From positions 1-52,194 of the forward strand of contig NZ_JAFBDB010000011.1 of the NCBI RefSeq assembly GCF_016908015.1: DNA of 52,194 nucleotides, read 5' to 3'. A model generated the notes under the pieces. It was not told the origin of the DNA. It made no database searches and saw only the letters and a program-made list of their open reading frames with translations. This document shows positions 25,845 through 34,216 of this stretch, one piece after another. The translations under genes were made by a program, and so were the position numbers. The number at the start of each line of letters is the position of its first letter. Within the stretch, counting starts at the first letter, position 1. This stretch comes from Clostridium pascui (GTDB lineage: Bacteria; Bacillota; Clostridia; Clostridiales; Clostridiaceae).

Positions 25845-27176
25845 ATGAACGAAGAAGATATAAAAATAATTAAGATTCCCTATGGTGATAAGGAGATGCA
25901 GGCTTATATACCTGCTACATCCTTTCTCTTTAATGGAGAGATGACAAAGTTTTCACCTATAGAGGATTTTGAAAGGATATTACTAGATAAGCTGGAACAT
26001 CCAATTGGGTGCGAAGCATTAAAAAGTCAGGTTAAAAAAGATGATAAGATTTTAATATTAATTGATGATAATACGAGAGTAACTCCAGTAAATAAGATAC
26101 TTCCTGTATTAATAAAATACCTTACTAATGACATGGGAATACCTCTTGAAAATATTGAAGTGCTAACTGCACCTGGTACTCATAGGGTGATGACAGAAGA
26201 TGAAATAGTCGAAAAGGTTGGAGAAGAAATTTTTAAAACAGTTAAAATTAGTCAGCATGATTTTACAGATAAAAATGCACTTATTGATATGGGAACTATT
26301 GAAGCGAATGGAATGAAGTTTCCTATTCATGTTAACAAAAAGGTTCAGGAAGTTGATTATATAATAGGACTTGGGAATATAATACCACACTCAGATGCAG
26401 GCTATTCAGGAGGTGGAAAAATTGTTCAGCCTGGAATATGCGGCTCTGCTACTACATCAGCTACGCATGTTGCAGGAGCCCTTATGGAAAGGATTCCCTT
26501 AGGAAATATTGAAGATAATCCTTGTAGAAAGGGAATAGAAGAGGTAGCAAAAATAGTTGGACTTAAGTTTATTATAAATGTGGTTATGACACCTGATGGA
26601 GAGGTTACAGGAGTTTTTGCTGGGGATTTTATAAAAGCTCATAGAGAAGGAGCAAAGCTTGCGGCAAAGGTTTATGGAGTAAAGATACCTGAACTTGCTG
26701 ATATAGTGGTGGTAAGTTCTAGCCCTTGCGATATTGATTATTGGCAAGCTGAAAAGGGGCTTATATCTGCATATTTTAGTGTGAAAAAGGATGGATATAT
26801 TATATTTGTGGCTCCATGTTATGAAGGATTAGTGCATAATCATCCAAAGTTAATAGAGTGGGCAAAGGCTTCTTATGAAGAATCTAAAAATATCGTAGGG
26901 AAAATTCCTTTAGATGAGGATGAGGCCGACTTGGTGGCTGCAGATATTGCAATGGGTAATGCTAGAGTAAGAGAAAGAGCCAAAATACTTATTGTTACAG
27001 AAGGTTTAGATGATAAAGAAATCTCAATTTTAGGTTATAAAAAAATTGGAACTCTACAGGAAGCAGTTAACTATGCCTTAAAGGAAATTCCAGGAGGAAA
27101 AGTTGGAGTTTTACCACGCGGAGGAGATTGTTTACCAATGATAATAAGTGCCACCCACATGACAAGTGGCAAGTAA
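25845..27176 (+). CDS. LarA family nickel-pincer-dependent 2-hydroxyacid racemase
   Basis: A 443 aa homologue of lactate racemase LarA (DUF2088). The key residues are conserved: His in the GTHR motif, His in IIPHSDAGYSGGG, the Lys after it (GGGKIVQPG) that carries the nickel-pincer nucleotide, and His in SATH. Family members racemise lactate, malate, 2-hydroxyglutarate, phenyllactate or other 2-hydroxyacids, so the substrate is open. The cofactor genes larB, larC and larE are not in this window. ATG 25845 suits the AGAGGGTG site better than TTG 25839. The last residues (ATHMTSGK) are encoded by a dispersed repeat, so the C-terminus may be altered relative to relatives. Confidence 0.87.
   Translation: MNEEDIKIIKIPYGDKEMQAYIPATSFLFNGEMTKFSPIEDFERILLDKLEHPIGCEALKSQVKKDDKILILIDDNTRVTPVNKILPVLIKYLTNDMGIPLENIEVLTAPGTHRVMTEDEIVEKVGEEIFKTVKISQHDFTDKNALIDMGTIEANGMKFPIHVNKKVQEVDYIIGLGNIIPHSDAGYSGGGKIVQPGICGSATTSATHVAGALMERIPLGNIEDNPCRKGIEEVAKIVGLKFIINVVMTPDGEVTGVFAGDFIKAHREGAKLAAKVYGVKIPELADIVVVSSSPCDIDYWQAEKGLISAYFSVKKDGYIIFVAPCYEGLVHNHPKLIEWAKASYEESKNIVGKIPLDEDEADLVAADIAMGNARVRERAKILIVTEGLDDKEISILGYKKIGTLQEAVNYALKEIPGGKVGVLPRGGDCLPMIISATHMTSGK
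27148..27175 (+). repeat. Dispersed 28-nt palindromic repeat, copy 2
   Basis: It begins GTGCCACCCAC and ends AAGTGGCAAGT, and matches the copy at 10709-10737 with about three differences. This copy lies inside the last codons of the LarA-family gene and supplies its end. Confidence 0.75.
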
Positions 27177-27189
27177 GATGAGGTGCAAG

Positions 27190-28152
27190 ATGTTAAAGAC
27201 TATATGGATTATTGATGGAGATTGGAAGGAATATGAAATAGAAGAAAAAATAATAAAAGAAAACTTACCTGGTCATGAAATAAAATACTCTGGAAGAGAC
27301 TTTCATAATGATTTAGAAGCCTTCGGCAAATATGCTGAAGCTATTATTGCACAGATAGATATTAAGATATCTTCAGATGTCATTGATAAGTTAGAAAATT
27401 GCAAAGTAATATCTGTGTATGGAATTGGATATGACAATATTGATGTAAAGTATGCTAAAAGCAAAGGGATAGTAGTTGCAAATGTCCCAGGTTATTGCAT
27501 TGAAGAGGTTTCAGACCATGTGATATCATTCATTTTTGAGTTCTACAAAAGTCTTAGTTCCTATAAGGATAAAATTAAACAGGGACTTTGGGGCGTAGAT
27601 GCCATGGATTATATTCCAAAAAGAATTAAAGATTCGGTTCTATTCCTCGTTGGATTTGGTAAAATTGCAAAATTAGAAGCAAAGAAGGCTAAAGCACTTG
27701 GAATGGATGTATTAGTTTATGACCCATATGTTAATGATACTGAGTTTAAAGACTATGGAGTACGCAAAGTAACCCTTGAAGAAGGACTTGAGCTTTCAGA
27801 TTATGTGAGCATAGCAGTACCTCTTAACGAAAATACAAGAGGGATGATTGGGATTAAGGAATTAAAACTTATGAAAAAAAGTGCTGTGCTTATAAATGCC
27901 TCAAGAGGAGAAATTATTATTGAAAATGACTTAATTGAAGCAGTTAAAAATAGAGTTATAAGGGGTGCTGGTCTAGATGTGGTTTGCAATGAACCACCAA
28001 ATCCTGAAAGCGAAATATTAAATGTAGACAATATCATTGTAACACCCCATATTTCCTATTCAAGTAAAGAATCCATAATCGAGCTAAGAGAAACAGTTGC
28101 TTTAAATGTTATTGAGGCATTAAATAATATGAAGGTTAAAAACAGTGTTTAA
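27190..28152 (+). CDS. D-isomer-specific 2-hydroxyacid dehydrogenase (CtBP-like)
   Basis: A 320 aa NAD-dependent dehydrogenase. It has the nucleotide-binding FLVGFGKIAKLEAKKA followed by an acidic residue (VLVYD), the catalytic Arg in NASRGEIIIE, Glu in LDVVCNEPPNPES and His in VTPHISYSS. It interconverts a D-2-hydroxyacid and its 2-oxoacid. The start is placed at ATG 27190, which follows GAGGTG; an upstream GTG at 27166 lies in the repeat and inside the previous gene. Beside a LarA-type racemase, it could oxidise the D-form after racemisation of an imported L-hydroxyacid. Confidence 0.9.
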   Translation: MLKTIWIIDGDWKEYEIEEKIIKENLPGHEIKYSGRDFHNDLEAFGKYAEAIIAQIDIKISSDVIDKLENCKVISVYGIGYDNIDVKYAKSKGIVVANVPGYCIEEVSDHVISFIFEFYKSLSSYKDKIKQGLWGVDAMDYIPKRIKDSVLFLVGFGKIAKLEAKKAKALGMDVLVYDPYVNDTEFKDYGVRKVTLEEGLELSDYVSIAVPLNENTRGMIGIKELKLMKKSAVLINASRGEIIIENDLIEAVKNRVIRGAGLDVVCNEPPNPESEILNVDNIIVTPHISYSSKESIIELRETVALNVIEALNNMKVKNSV

Positions 28153-28159
28153 TAATTAT

Positions 28160-28198
28160 AGCGTATGTCTAGTTTAAATAGACATACGCTTCTTTTTT
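28160..28198 (+). terminator. Terminator of the TRAP-AcnX-LarA operon
   Basis: A perfect 11-bp stem, agcgtatgtct (28160-28170) with agacatacgct (28180-28190), is followed by TCTTTTTT. Confidence 0.9.
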
Positions 28199-28257
28199 AA
28201 TTAATAAATATTTTTGCAAAATATCTATAGCCTTTATGGGGAAGAATAGCGACTATA

Positions 28258-29400
28258 TTAAATACTTCCCTTTAATGCATTTTCGATATCTTGAATTAAA
28301 TCTTCAGCATTTTCTATACCTACAGATAGTCTTATTAAATTATCTACAATACCAACCTTTTGTCTCAATTCATAAGGTATAGAACCATGAGTCATAGAAG
28401 CAGGGTGGCAAATTAAGGATTCAACTCCACCTAAGCTTTCTCCAAAGGTTATCAAATTAAGACTCTCAAGGAATTTTTTATAATCGTAGCCTTCCTTAAG
28501 GACAAAGGCAATCATTCCACCATAACCCTTAGCTTGATTTGTTTGAATTTTATAACCAGGATGATTCTCGAAACCAGGATAATATATCTTTTCTATTTCT
28601 TCTCTATTTTTTAAGAATTCAGCAATAAGCTTTGCATTTGAGTTATGTCTATCCATTCTTACTGCCAAGGTTTTAATTCCTCTTATTAAAAGGAAGGAAT
28701 CAAAGGGAGCTAGAACTCCTCCAGTAGCATTTTGAACAAAATGAAGCTTCTCGGCTAAATCTTTGTTATTTACAACAACAATACCTGAAATTACATCACT
28801 GTGACCACCAAGATATTTTGTAGCACTGTGAATAACTATATCAGTTCCAAGAGTTATTGGTTTTTGTAAATAAGGAGTCATGAAGGTGTTATCAACGATA
28901 GTATATATACTTTTTTCCCTAGCTATATTTGCCACAGCTTCAATATCAGTTACATCCATAAGAGGATTTGTTGGAGTTTCTATATAAATAGCTTTTACAG
29001 TATCATCAATACTGTTTCTTACTTCATCTAAATTTGAGGTGTCAACTATGTCATATTGAATACCAAAGTTTGTGAATATCTTATCCAGAACTCTAAATGT
29101 TCCACCATATACGTTATTTGAGATAACTACCTTATCTCCTGACTTAAATAGTGAAAGCACTGCAGTTATAGCAGCCATACCTGACGCAAAAGCAAAGCCT
29201 GCATATCCCTCCTCAAGGTCTGCAACAAGCTTCTCTAAAGCTTCTCGTGTTGGATTGCCTGTTCTCGAATATTCATATCCTGTATTTACTCCAAACCTAG
29301 GCTGTTTGTAAGTTGAGGTTTGATAAATTGGAACATTTACTGCACCTGTATGTTCATCTCCATCTATTCCACCGTGTATTAAAATTGATTCGATTTTCAT
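28258..29400 (-). CDS. Cystathionine gamma-lyase / gamma-synthase family PLP enzyme
   Basis: A 380 aa member of the Cys/Met metabolism PLP family. The PLP Lys is in HSATKYLGGHSD, with YSRTGNPTREALE near the N-terminus, FASGMAAI, ETPTNPLMDVTDI and the C-terminal LICHPASMTHGSI. The family includes MetB, MetC and MccB, which cannot be separated with confidence by eye. The upstream T-box with a UGC specifier favours a role in cysteine supply, such as an MccB-like cystathionine/homocysteine gamma-lyase in reverse transsulfuration. ATG at 29400 has GGAGGG eight bases upstream; the longer TTG start overlaps that site. Confidence 0.88.
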   Translation of the reverse strand: MKIESILIHGGIDGDEHTGAVNVPIYQTSTYKQPRFGVNTGYEYSRTGNPTREALEKLVADLEEGYAGFAFASGMAAITAVLSLFKSGDKVVISNNVYGGTFRVLDKIFTNFGIQYDIVDTSNLDEVRNSIDDTVKAIYIETPTNPLMDVTDIEAVANIAREKSIYTIVDNTFMTPYLQKPITLGTDIVIHSATKYLGGHSDVISGIVVVNNKDLAEKLHFVQNATGGVLAPFDSFLLIRGIKTLAVRMDRHNSNAKLIAEFLKNREEIEKIYYPGFENHPGYKIQTNQAKGYGGMIAFVLKEGYDYKKFLESLNLITFGESLGGVESLICHPASMTHGSIPYELRQKVGIVDNLIRLSVGIENAEDLIQDIENALKGSI

Positions 29401-29529
29401 CTGTTTTCCCTCCAAATTATAATTTTGCTGATGTAGCTAGGAAGATATCTGTTTCAGCGAACTCTTCCTTATTGAGTAGCCTTTGAAGCTTTAATCTGTA
29501 TTTTCTACTTGTATATCCTTAAATCATTT

Positions 29530-29607
29530 TTACATTTCTTCGAAATATTCACTTCGTATAACGTTCAAGCTTTTAGCTATGGAATCAAAGTATTGTAAAG
29601 AATTCAT
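29530..29607 (-). CDS. Short ORF (25 aa) between T-box and cystathionine enzyme gene
   Basis: It has ATG at 29607-29605, TAA at 29532-29530 and a strong AGGAGGG site 5 bases before the start. The peptide starts MNSLQYFDSIAKS and ends YFEEM. I recognise no family. Downstream, in another frame, a 30-residue stretch ending ATSAKL (stop at 29419-29417) has no start codon. The pair could be pieces of a decayed small gene between the riboswitch and the enzyme gene. A translated leader is also possible. Confidence 0.45.
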   Translation of the reverse strand: MNSLQYFDSIAKSLNVIRSEYFEEM

Positions 29608-29636
29608 AATAGCCCTCCTGTGTATTAATTTTTCAA

Positions 29637-29944
29637 ATAAAAAACTCCTGCCTCTAAAAGCTTAGAGGCAGAAGCTAACTTCCGCGGTTCCACTCTAATT
29701 ATCATATGTATAATAAAAAGATACAATGATATCTCATTTTTGGTACATGCATACCTCAACGCTTTAACGTGCGTACACGCTGTCGTCTACTATATTTCAA
29801 GACAGTGCTCAAAGATGCATTCACATAAGTTACACTTAAAATCCCTTTCAGCTAGGAGGATTTTTCTCTGTTAGCTTACTTTATGCTACTATTTCTTATC
29901 ACAGCATTTATCAATTCTTATTATTTTGATTGGAATACTATATC
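29637..29944 (-). ncRNA. T-box riboswitch, specifier UGC (cysteine)
   Basis: On the minus strand the conserved T-box sequence AGAGTGGAACCGCGG maps to 29696-29682. It is followed by the terminator stem TGCCTCTAA/TTAGAGGCA (29670-29649) and a run of T. Stem I has AGTA at 29890-29887 opposite a loop reading GAA-TGC-A (29822-29816), which is the usual specifier context. The codon UGC indicates Cys; an overlapping AUG one base upstream would read Met but lacks the following purine. It controls the minus-strand gene ending at 28258. Uncharged tRNA would stabilise the antiterminator. Confidence 0.9.
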
Positions 29945-29950
29945 GATAAC

Positions 29951-29979
29951 ATGTTATAATATTAAAATGATTTTGTCAA
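29951..29979 (-). promoter_or_regulatory. Promoter of the T-box transcript
   Basis: On the minus strand, TTGACA at 29979-29974 is followed 17 bases later by TAACAT at 29956-29951. The predicted start near 29944 is directly before stem I of the T-box. Confidence 0.65.
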
Positions 29980-30017
29980 CCCAATATCGCAGAATTATAG
30001 AAAATTTTCAAAGCAAT

Positions 30018-30048
30018 AAATAGCTGCCATATAAGATGGCAGCTATTT
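30018..30048. terminator. Bidirectional hairpin after the YmaF gene
   Basis: A perfect 13-bp stem, aaatagctgccat (30018-30030) with atggcagctattt (30036-30048), has a 5-base loop. It lies downstream of the minus-strand YmaF gene and upstream of the T-box promoter, so it probably ends the YmaF transcript. Confidence 0.75.
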
Positions 30049-30082
30049 TAAAAGAAATAAACAATATACAAAATTCTATAAG

Positions 30083-30361
30083 TTAATCAGCACTAGTACA
30101 ACCACATATATAATGAATGTGACCATCTGCACATCTTACTTTAGTTTCATAATAGTGATAGTGAAGCCCATCAGGTAGTACTATAGCTGGACCTGTTCTA
30201 GTTTCATAATCATGGTCATGATCATCAAGATAGGTTGTTTCACCTTTCAGACAATGAGTATGGGGGACTCCACTTGGTGCCTTAGATGTAACACCACCAT
30301 AATGATGAATATGGCAATCATCAAAGGATGTTGTGCCTGCATAACTGTGTGAATGTTTCAT
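30083..30361 (-). CDS. YmaF family His-rich small protein
   Basis: A 92 aa protein with 13 His residues, arranged in six HxH pairs (residues 3/5, 17/19, 34/36, 48/50, 67/69, 81/83), and five Cys including a C-terminal CGC. This matches the YmaF family, whose function is unknown. The pattern suggests metal binding. An AGGAGGT-type site precedes the ATG at 30361. A second His-rich small ORF is encoded on the opposite strand 258 bases away. Confidence 0.85.
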   Translation of the reverse strand: MKHSHSYAGTTSFDDCHIHHYGGVTSKAPSGVPHTHCLKGETTYLDDHDHDYETRTGPAIVLPDGLHYHYYETKVRCADGHIHYICGCTSAD

Positions 30362-30459
30362 TACAATACCTCCTAAACGTTTATAGATACTAGCAGTATA
30401 TGATTATTTTAGAAATTTAGTGCTCATTACAGGTGTGTAGAAAGAGAAGTTATAATAAG

Positions 30460-30497
30460 GAGCTAATCTTATCGAAGAAATTCAATAAGATTAGCTC
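30460..30497. repeat. 13-bp inverted repeat in the divergent His-rich intergenic region
   Basis: The arms gagctaatcttat (30460-30472) and ataagattagctc (30485-30497) are perfectly complementary, with a 12-base loop. No T-run follows on either strand, so a simple terminator is unlikely. It lies between the divergent YmaF and His-rich ORFs and could be an operator or 5' UTR element of the YmaF transcript. Confidence 0.55.
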
Positions 30498-30618
30498 TAG
30501 AATAAGGATATAATATTTTATTGACAAGGTATATAAGCGATGATGATATATAATAAAACATATAGAAATAGTATGAATTGTAATTAAATGTTGTAAGAGA
30601 TATAGAAGGTTTTTAAAT

Positions 30619-30756
30619 ATGAATTTTAATGAAAGTTATCGATATCATCAAACTCATTCTCATAATTATGAACATAGCCATAGCCATCATCACCATGGTG
30701 GAGAAGTTAATGATTATTTGCAGGCAGTATCTGAATATAGAAAAACTTTTGCGTAA
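30619..30756 (+). CDS. Small His-rich ORF (45 aa), possibly truncated
   Basis: It has ATG at 30619, AGAAGG at 30604-30609 and stop TAA at 30754-30756. Residues 10-26 hold nine His (HQTHSHNYEHSHSHHHH), which looks like a metal-binding tail or sensor. The same frame continues past the stop for 17 more codons (KQDVLEKTPDPVVEEML) to a TGA at 30808-30810, so the TAA may be a nonsense mutation in a 62-codon gene. It is followed directly by an ABC ATPase remnant. I do not recognise the family. Confidence 0.5.
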   Translation: MNFNESYRYHQTHSHNYEHSHSHHHHGGEVNDYLQAVSEYRKTFA

Positions 30757-30805
30757 AAGCAGGATGTTCTTGAGAAAACACCAGATCCAGTAGTAGAGGA
30801 AATGC

Positions 30806-30997
30806 TATGAAGAAGCAGTATTTCTTGCGTATAGAATTGTTATTATGACACCAGGTCCTGGAAGAGTAAAAAGTATAATCAATATACCTATGGGAAGGAA
30901 AAGAGACAGAACTAGCGAAGAATTCTTCAAAATACGAGATAAAGTGTTTATAGAGTTTAAAATGAAGAATGAATTCGATATAGAATACTATGTGTAA
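30806..30997 (+). pseudogene. C-terminal remnant of an SsuB/TauB-type ABC transporter ATPase
   Basis: A frame of 63 codons reads YEEAVFLAYRIVIMTPGPGR and then RDRTSEEFFKIRDKVF before a TAA at 30995-30997. This corresponds to the segment after the Walker B/switch His of nitrate/sulfonate/taurine-type ATPases (DEAVFLADRIVVM, PGRI, RDRTS). The nucleotide-binding motifs are missing, and no permease or binding-protein gene remains nearby. It is a deletion remnant, joined to the His-rich ORF upstream. Confidence 0.75.
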
Positions 30998-31060
30998 AAA
31001 TAGATAATACTGTAATGATATCCATAGACTATCAAAATTATAGTTGCATGTTTGTAATTA

Positions 31061-31110
31061 TATAAATAAGACGTTACCAGTAGTGTTATACTAGTAACGT
31101 CTTATTTATA
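31061..31110. terminator. Bidirectional terminator after the chemotaxis receptor gene
   Basis: A perfect 17-bp stem, tataaataagacgttac (31061-31077) with gtaacgtcttatttata (31094-31110), lies directly downstream of the minus-strand receptor gene. It also follows the ATPase remnant on the plus strand. Confidence 0.85.
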
Positions 31111-31112
31111 TA

Positions 31113-33140
31113 TCAAATTTTAAATTTTTCAACTAAGCTATTAAGCTCCTGTGCTGATTTTGCTTGGTTTTGAGTTGTTTTTGAAACCTCATGTATTGCT
31201 GCTGAGATATCTGATATACTTAAGGCAATATCTTGGGAACCTAGATTAGATTGTTCTATAGAACTTGACATAGTTTCTATAGCAGCAGTTACTTCTTCCA
31301 TTGAAGATAATATTTCTTCTGTACTTGCAGCAAAATCTTGCACTAGATTATTTATAGTTTCTGAATCCTTCATATATTGATCTCCAGTTTTTTCTAATAG
31401 TTCATTATTTAATGATACTTCTTCATTTATAAAAGTTAATATACCCTTTGCATTTTCAGAAAGGGCTATTACTGAAGATTGCACATCTTTAATAATTGGA
31501 GCTATTCCAGAAACAGTTTTAGTTGATTGTTCAGCTAACTTACCTATTTCTGCAGCTACAACTGCAAATCCCTTGCCTTGATCACCAGCTCTGGCAGCTT
31601 CTATGGCAGCGTTTAAAGATAATAAATTTATTTTTGCTGCAATATCTGAAATGATTTTGGACATTTGTTCAATTTCTTTAACGACACTGCTTTTTTCTAC
31701 AGCTTTTAAAATAGCATCTTGTCTTTGTGAATACATGGCAGTAGTTGCTTTTCTTGATTCTTGAGCATTGTTTTTTAAATTTCTGGCTCTAACTTCTATT
31801 TCTTTTGATATTATGTTGCCATCCTCAGCTTTCTTCGTAAGCGCTCTAGTAGCAAAGGTTACTTCATTAATTGATGAATCTATATCTTCTACGGAGGCAC
31901 TACTTTCTTCCATACCACAGGCTATTTGCTGAGCTGTGGCATGTACATTTTCAGCTTGAGCGAGTACTTGCTCTGTTGTGGCTGAAAGATGCTGGCTTGA
32001 ATCATTTAAATCATTAGCACTTATAGTAGTTGCTTTAATAATATCTTTTAATGATTTTGTCATTTTATTAAAAGCATTAGTAAGCAATCCAATTTCATCT
32101 TTACTTTTAATAGGTATTTCTTTAGTTAAGTCCCCATCAGAAACTTCCTCAGCAGATTCTTTTAAAAGATTCAAAGGCTTTATTATGGCATTGATAACTA
32201 GGGTCATTAATAATCCCATTACGATAAAGGAAATGATAGCCATAAGTATTGATTTCTTCATCATATCGGTAATACCTGCTTTAAGATTTTTCATAGATAT
32301 ACCTATATTTACGGCACCTATATGTTTTCCATTATCGTATAAAGGTACTAGTATATCCATGACTTCAACATTTTTCGTATCATAAAAATAGGTGCCTGTA
32401 TACACTTTTTTATCAACAGCTGCAGATTTGCTACCTGCATCTGAAAGCTGCTTTCCAATACTATTGAGATTACTATGAGCTACAGCTTTTAAGTTTTTAT
32501 CTATTATAAGAGCATATACGATATTTTCACTTTTGGCTAAAGATTCAACTAACTTTTGTTTATCAAAATCAGCTTCAACGTTCTTAATTTTGTCAGCTAT
32601 AATTCCTACTTGAACTATTCCACCATCTTTAATAGGTAATGCTGCATATTTATAATATTTTTTATCTACTTCGCTTTGTCGTATTTCTTCAATTAACTCA
32701 GGTTTTTCACCTGTAAAAACTGGATATGTGGCATGATCTGTAGGGTAAACCCAACCAATATTAGCGTTTAAATTAGAATAGAGTATTTTCCTATTTTTAT
32801 CTGCTATATTTATTTCTGAAACGTCAGCTTTCTTGGAAATACCAATGAGATATTCATTAGTTATCTTTTCAGTTTCAGCAACTGTTTTGGCAATACTTAT
32901 AACTTTATCTGCAAATTGCGACTCTATAGTATGTAATGCAGAATTATTAATTTCTAGTTCTCTAGTAACTTGATTTGCCAAATCCAAACCATCATTTGCT
33001 AACTGACTTTCTTGTTTTTCCTTAAAAGTATTAATTGATATACATGTTAAAACTGAAAGTGTAATTAGTTGTAGAATTAAAAATATACTTATTATTTTTA
33101 CTCTAATAGGCCGGCCTTGATGCTTCTCTTTTGAATGCAT
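31113..33140 (-). CDS. Methyl-accepting chemotaxis protein with extracellular Cache sensor
   Basis: A 675 aa receptor. A first membrane helix (about 13-35) leads into a large extracellular Cache-type sensor (about 40-285). Then come a second helix (about 290-312), HAMP ([20 protein letters not shown]) and the cytoplasmic signalling domain, with the hairpin tip [19 protein letters not shown] and GKLAEQS. Start ATG at 33140 has AAGGAG upstream. No che genes are adjacent, so this is an orphan receptor; the ligand cannot be read from the sequence. Confidence 0.93.
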   Translation of the reverse strand: MHSKEKHQGRPIRVKIISIFLILQLITLSVLTCISINTFKEKQESQLANDGLDLANQVTRELEINNSALHTIESQFADKVISIAKTVAETEKITNEYLIGISKKADVSEINIADKNRKILYSNLNANIGWVYPTDHATYPVFTGEKPELIEEIRQSEVDKKYYKYAALPIKDGGIVQVGIIADKIKNVEADFDKQKLVESLAKSENIVYALIIDKNLKAVAHSNLNSIGKQLSDAGSKSAAVDKKVYTGTYFYDTKNVEVMDILVPLYDNGKHIGAVNIGISMKNLKAGITDMMKKSILMAIISFIVMGLLMTLVINAIIKPLNLLKESAEEVSDGDLTKEIPIKSKDEIGLLTNAFNKMTKSLKDIIKATTISANDLNDSSQHLSATTEQVLAQAENVHATAQQIACGMEESSASVEDIDSSINEVTFATRALTKKAEDGNIISKEIEVRARNLKNNAQESRKATTAMYSQRQDAILKAVEKSSVVKEIEQMSKIISDIAAKINLLSLNAAIEAARAGDQGKGFAVVAAEIGKLAEQSTKTVSGIAPIIKDVQSSVIALSENAKGILTFINEEVSLNNELLEKTGDQYMKDSETINNLVQDFAASTEEILSSMEEVTAAIETMSSSIEQSNLGSQDIALSISDISAAIHEVSKTTQNQAKSAQELNSLVEKFKI

Positions 33141-33445
33141 TATATCACTCCTTAAAAATATTGTCGTATTACGAAAGAATATATTTCCTTTGTATTATAT
33201 CATGGTACAAAGAGGTTAAGATATATGGAATGTTGAAAAAATATGTATATATTTGTAACAAATACAGCTAGCAGCAAAAAATAAATATCAAAAGTAGATA
33301 TCTTCGTTATAAATTGTTAATAGTATTGATACCTAATTGTGACAATGACTGAGTAATATTAATTAATAGAAGATGTTGATGCAAAAAATGATTAATTTGC
33401 AATTTACAACGTAGGCCTTTATGGCAGAAATGGAGATAACTTGTT
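33141..33445. other. Divergent intergenic region with no clear RNA element
   Basis: This 305-base gap separates the minus-strand receptor from the plus-strand membrane protein gene. A TATAAT on the minus strand at 33199-33194 may be the -10 of the receptor promoter, with a poor -35. On the plus strand I find no good promoter and no structured RNA that I can support. Confidence 0.5.
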
Positions 33446-33919
33446 ATGAAAACAGAAGATAAAAAAGTATTTAAAGAATCAAGAAAATCACCTATTACAA
33501 TTATCATGTATATTGCTGCTTTAATTGTAGCTATAGCTGGAGTTACTTTACTAGTTAACAATATTATTTTGTTTAGGGATACTGTTAATCAATATGTAGC
33601 CCAGGGTTATGAATATAGTATGGTTACAGGTCAACTAATTCCATCGCAGTTAGTGCCAAATGTATGTGAATCAGTTGCAATATATGGAGGTATTGCCTTT
33701 GCTTTATTGGGTGTAGCTGAAATCAATGAGAAGACTTCAAAATGCTTAATGATTATTAGAAAAGATAGTGACTGTAATGATGTTGTTGAAGAAGGTATTT
33801 TATTACAAGAAGGTAATTTAGATGAAAATGCTGATAATATAGTAAATGCAAGAATAACTGAGGAAGAAGTAATTTTAGAAGAGGTTGTACAAGAATCTGA
33901 AAAAAGTATAGAAGTATAA
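33446..33919 (+). CDS. Hypothetical membrane protein with two helices and an acidic tail
   Basis: A 157 aa protein of unknown family. Predicted helices lie at about 17-42 and 76-95, joined by an extracellular loop (DTVNQYVAQGYEYSM). The C-terminal ~60 residues are cytoplasmic and strongly acidic (EEEVILEEVVQESE at the end). The ATG at 33446 follows GGAG. It is a single-gene unit between the receptor and trkA. No function is suggested. Confidence 0.7.
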   Translation: MKTEDKKVFKESRKSPITIIMYIAALIVAIAGVTLLVNNIILFRDTVNQYVAQGYEYSMVTGQLIPSQLVPNVCESVAIYGGIAFALLGVAEINEKTSKCLMIIRKDSDCNDVVEEGILLQEGNLDENADNIVNARITEEEVILEEVVQESEKSIEV

Positions 33920-33962
33920 TTATAGGGGAGGTAGTTTTATAGCTACCTCCCCTATAATTATG
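33917..33962 (+). terminator. Terminator of the hypothetical membrane protein gene
   Basis: A long perfect stem, ataattataggggaggtag with its complement ctacctcccctataattat, spans about 33917-33962. It starts at the stop codon of the gene. The stem is 19 bp and partly GC-rich. Confidence 0.8.
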
Positions 33963-34216
33963 TTTTGTAAATAGTTAGTTTGCTTAGAAGCATATTTATT
34001 TCATTAAATACATATATTTTAATTACTTCAAACTAAGAGAAGTGACAATAAAGAGAAAGAAACAGTTGTTTCTTAAGGGAATTGTATGTCATTTAGAAGT
34101 TAGAATGTTGAAGTAAACCTAGCAAAGTCTTATAATGATATTAATTATAAGCGATTAACAAAAAGTACATATTTTTTACGAGGCGTTTAATGCAGTGAAA
34201 AACTTTGGAGGCTATG

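Noticed and set aside
33380-33440. Possible c-di-GMP riboswitch before the hypothetical membrane protein
   Set aside because: A few short blocks looked similar (taggcc, ggcag), but the GAAA tetraloop, its receptor and the paired helices of the GEMM-I fold are missing.
33963-34216. Possible c-di-AMP (ydaO) riboswitch before trkA
   Set aside because: I looked for its conserved G-rich blocks upstream of this potassium gene and did not find them.
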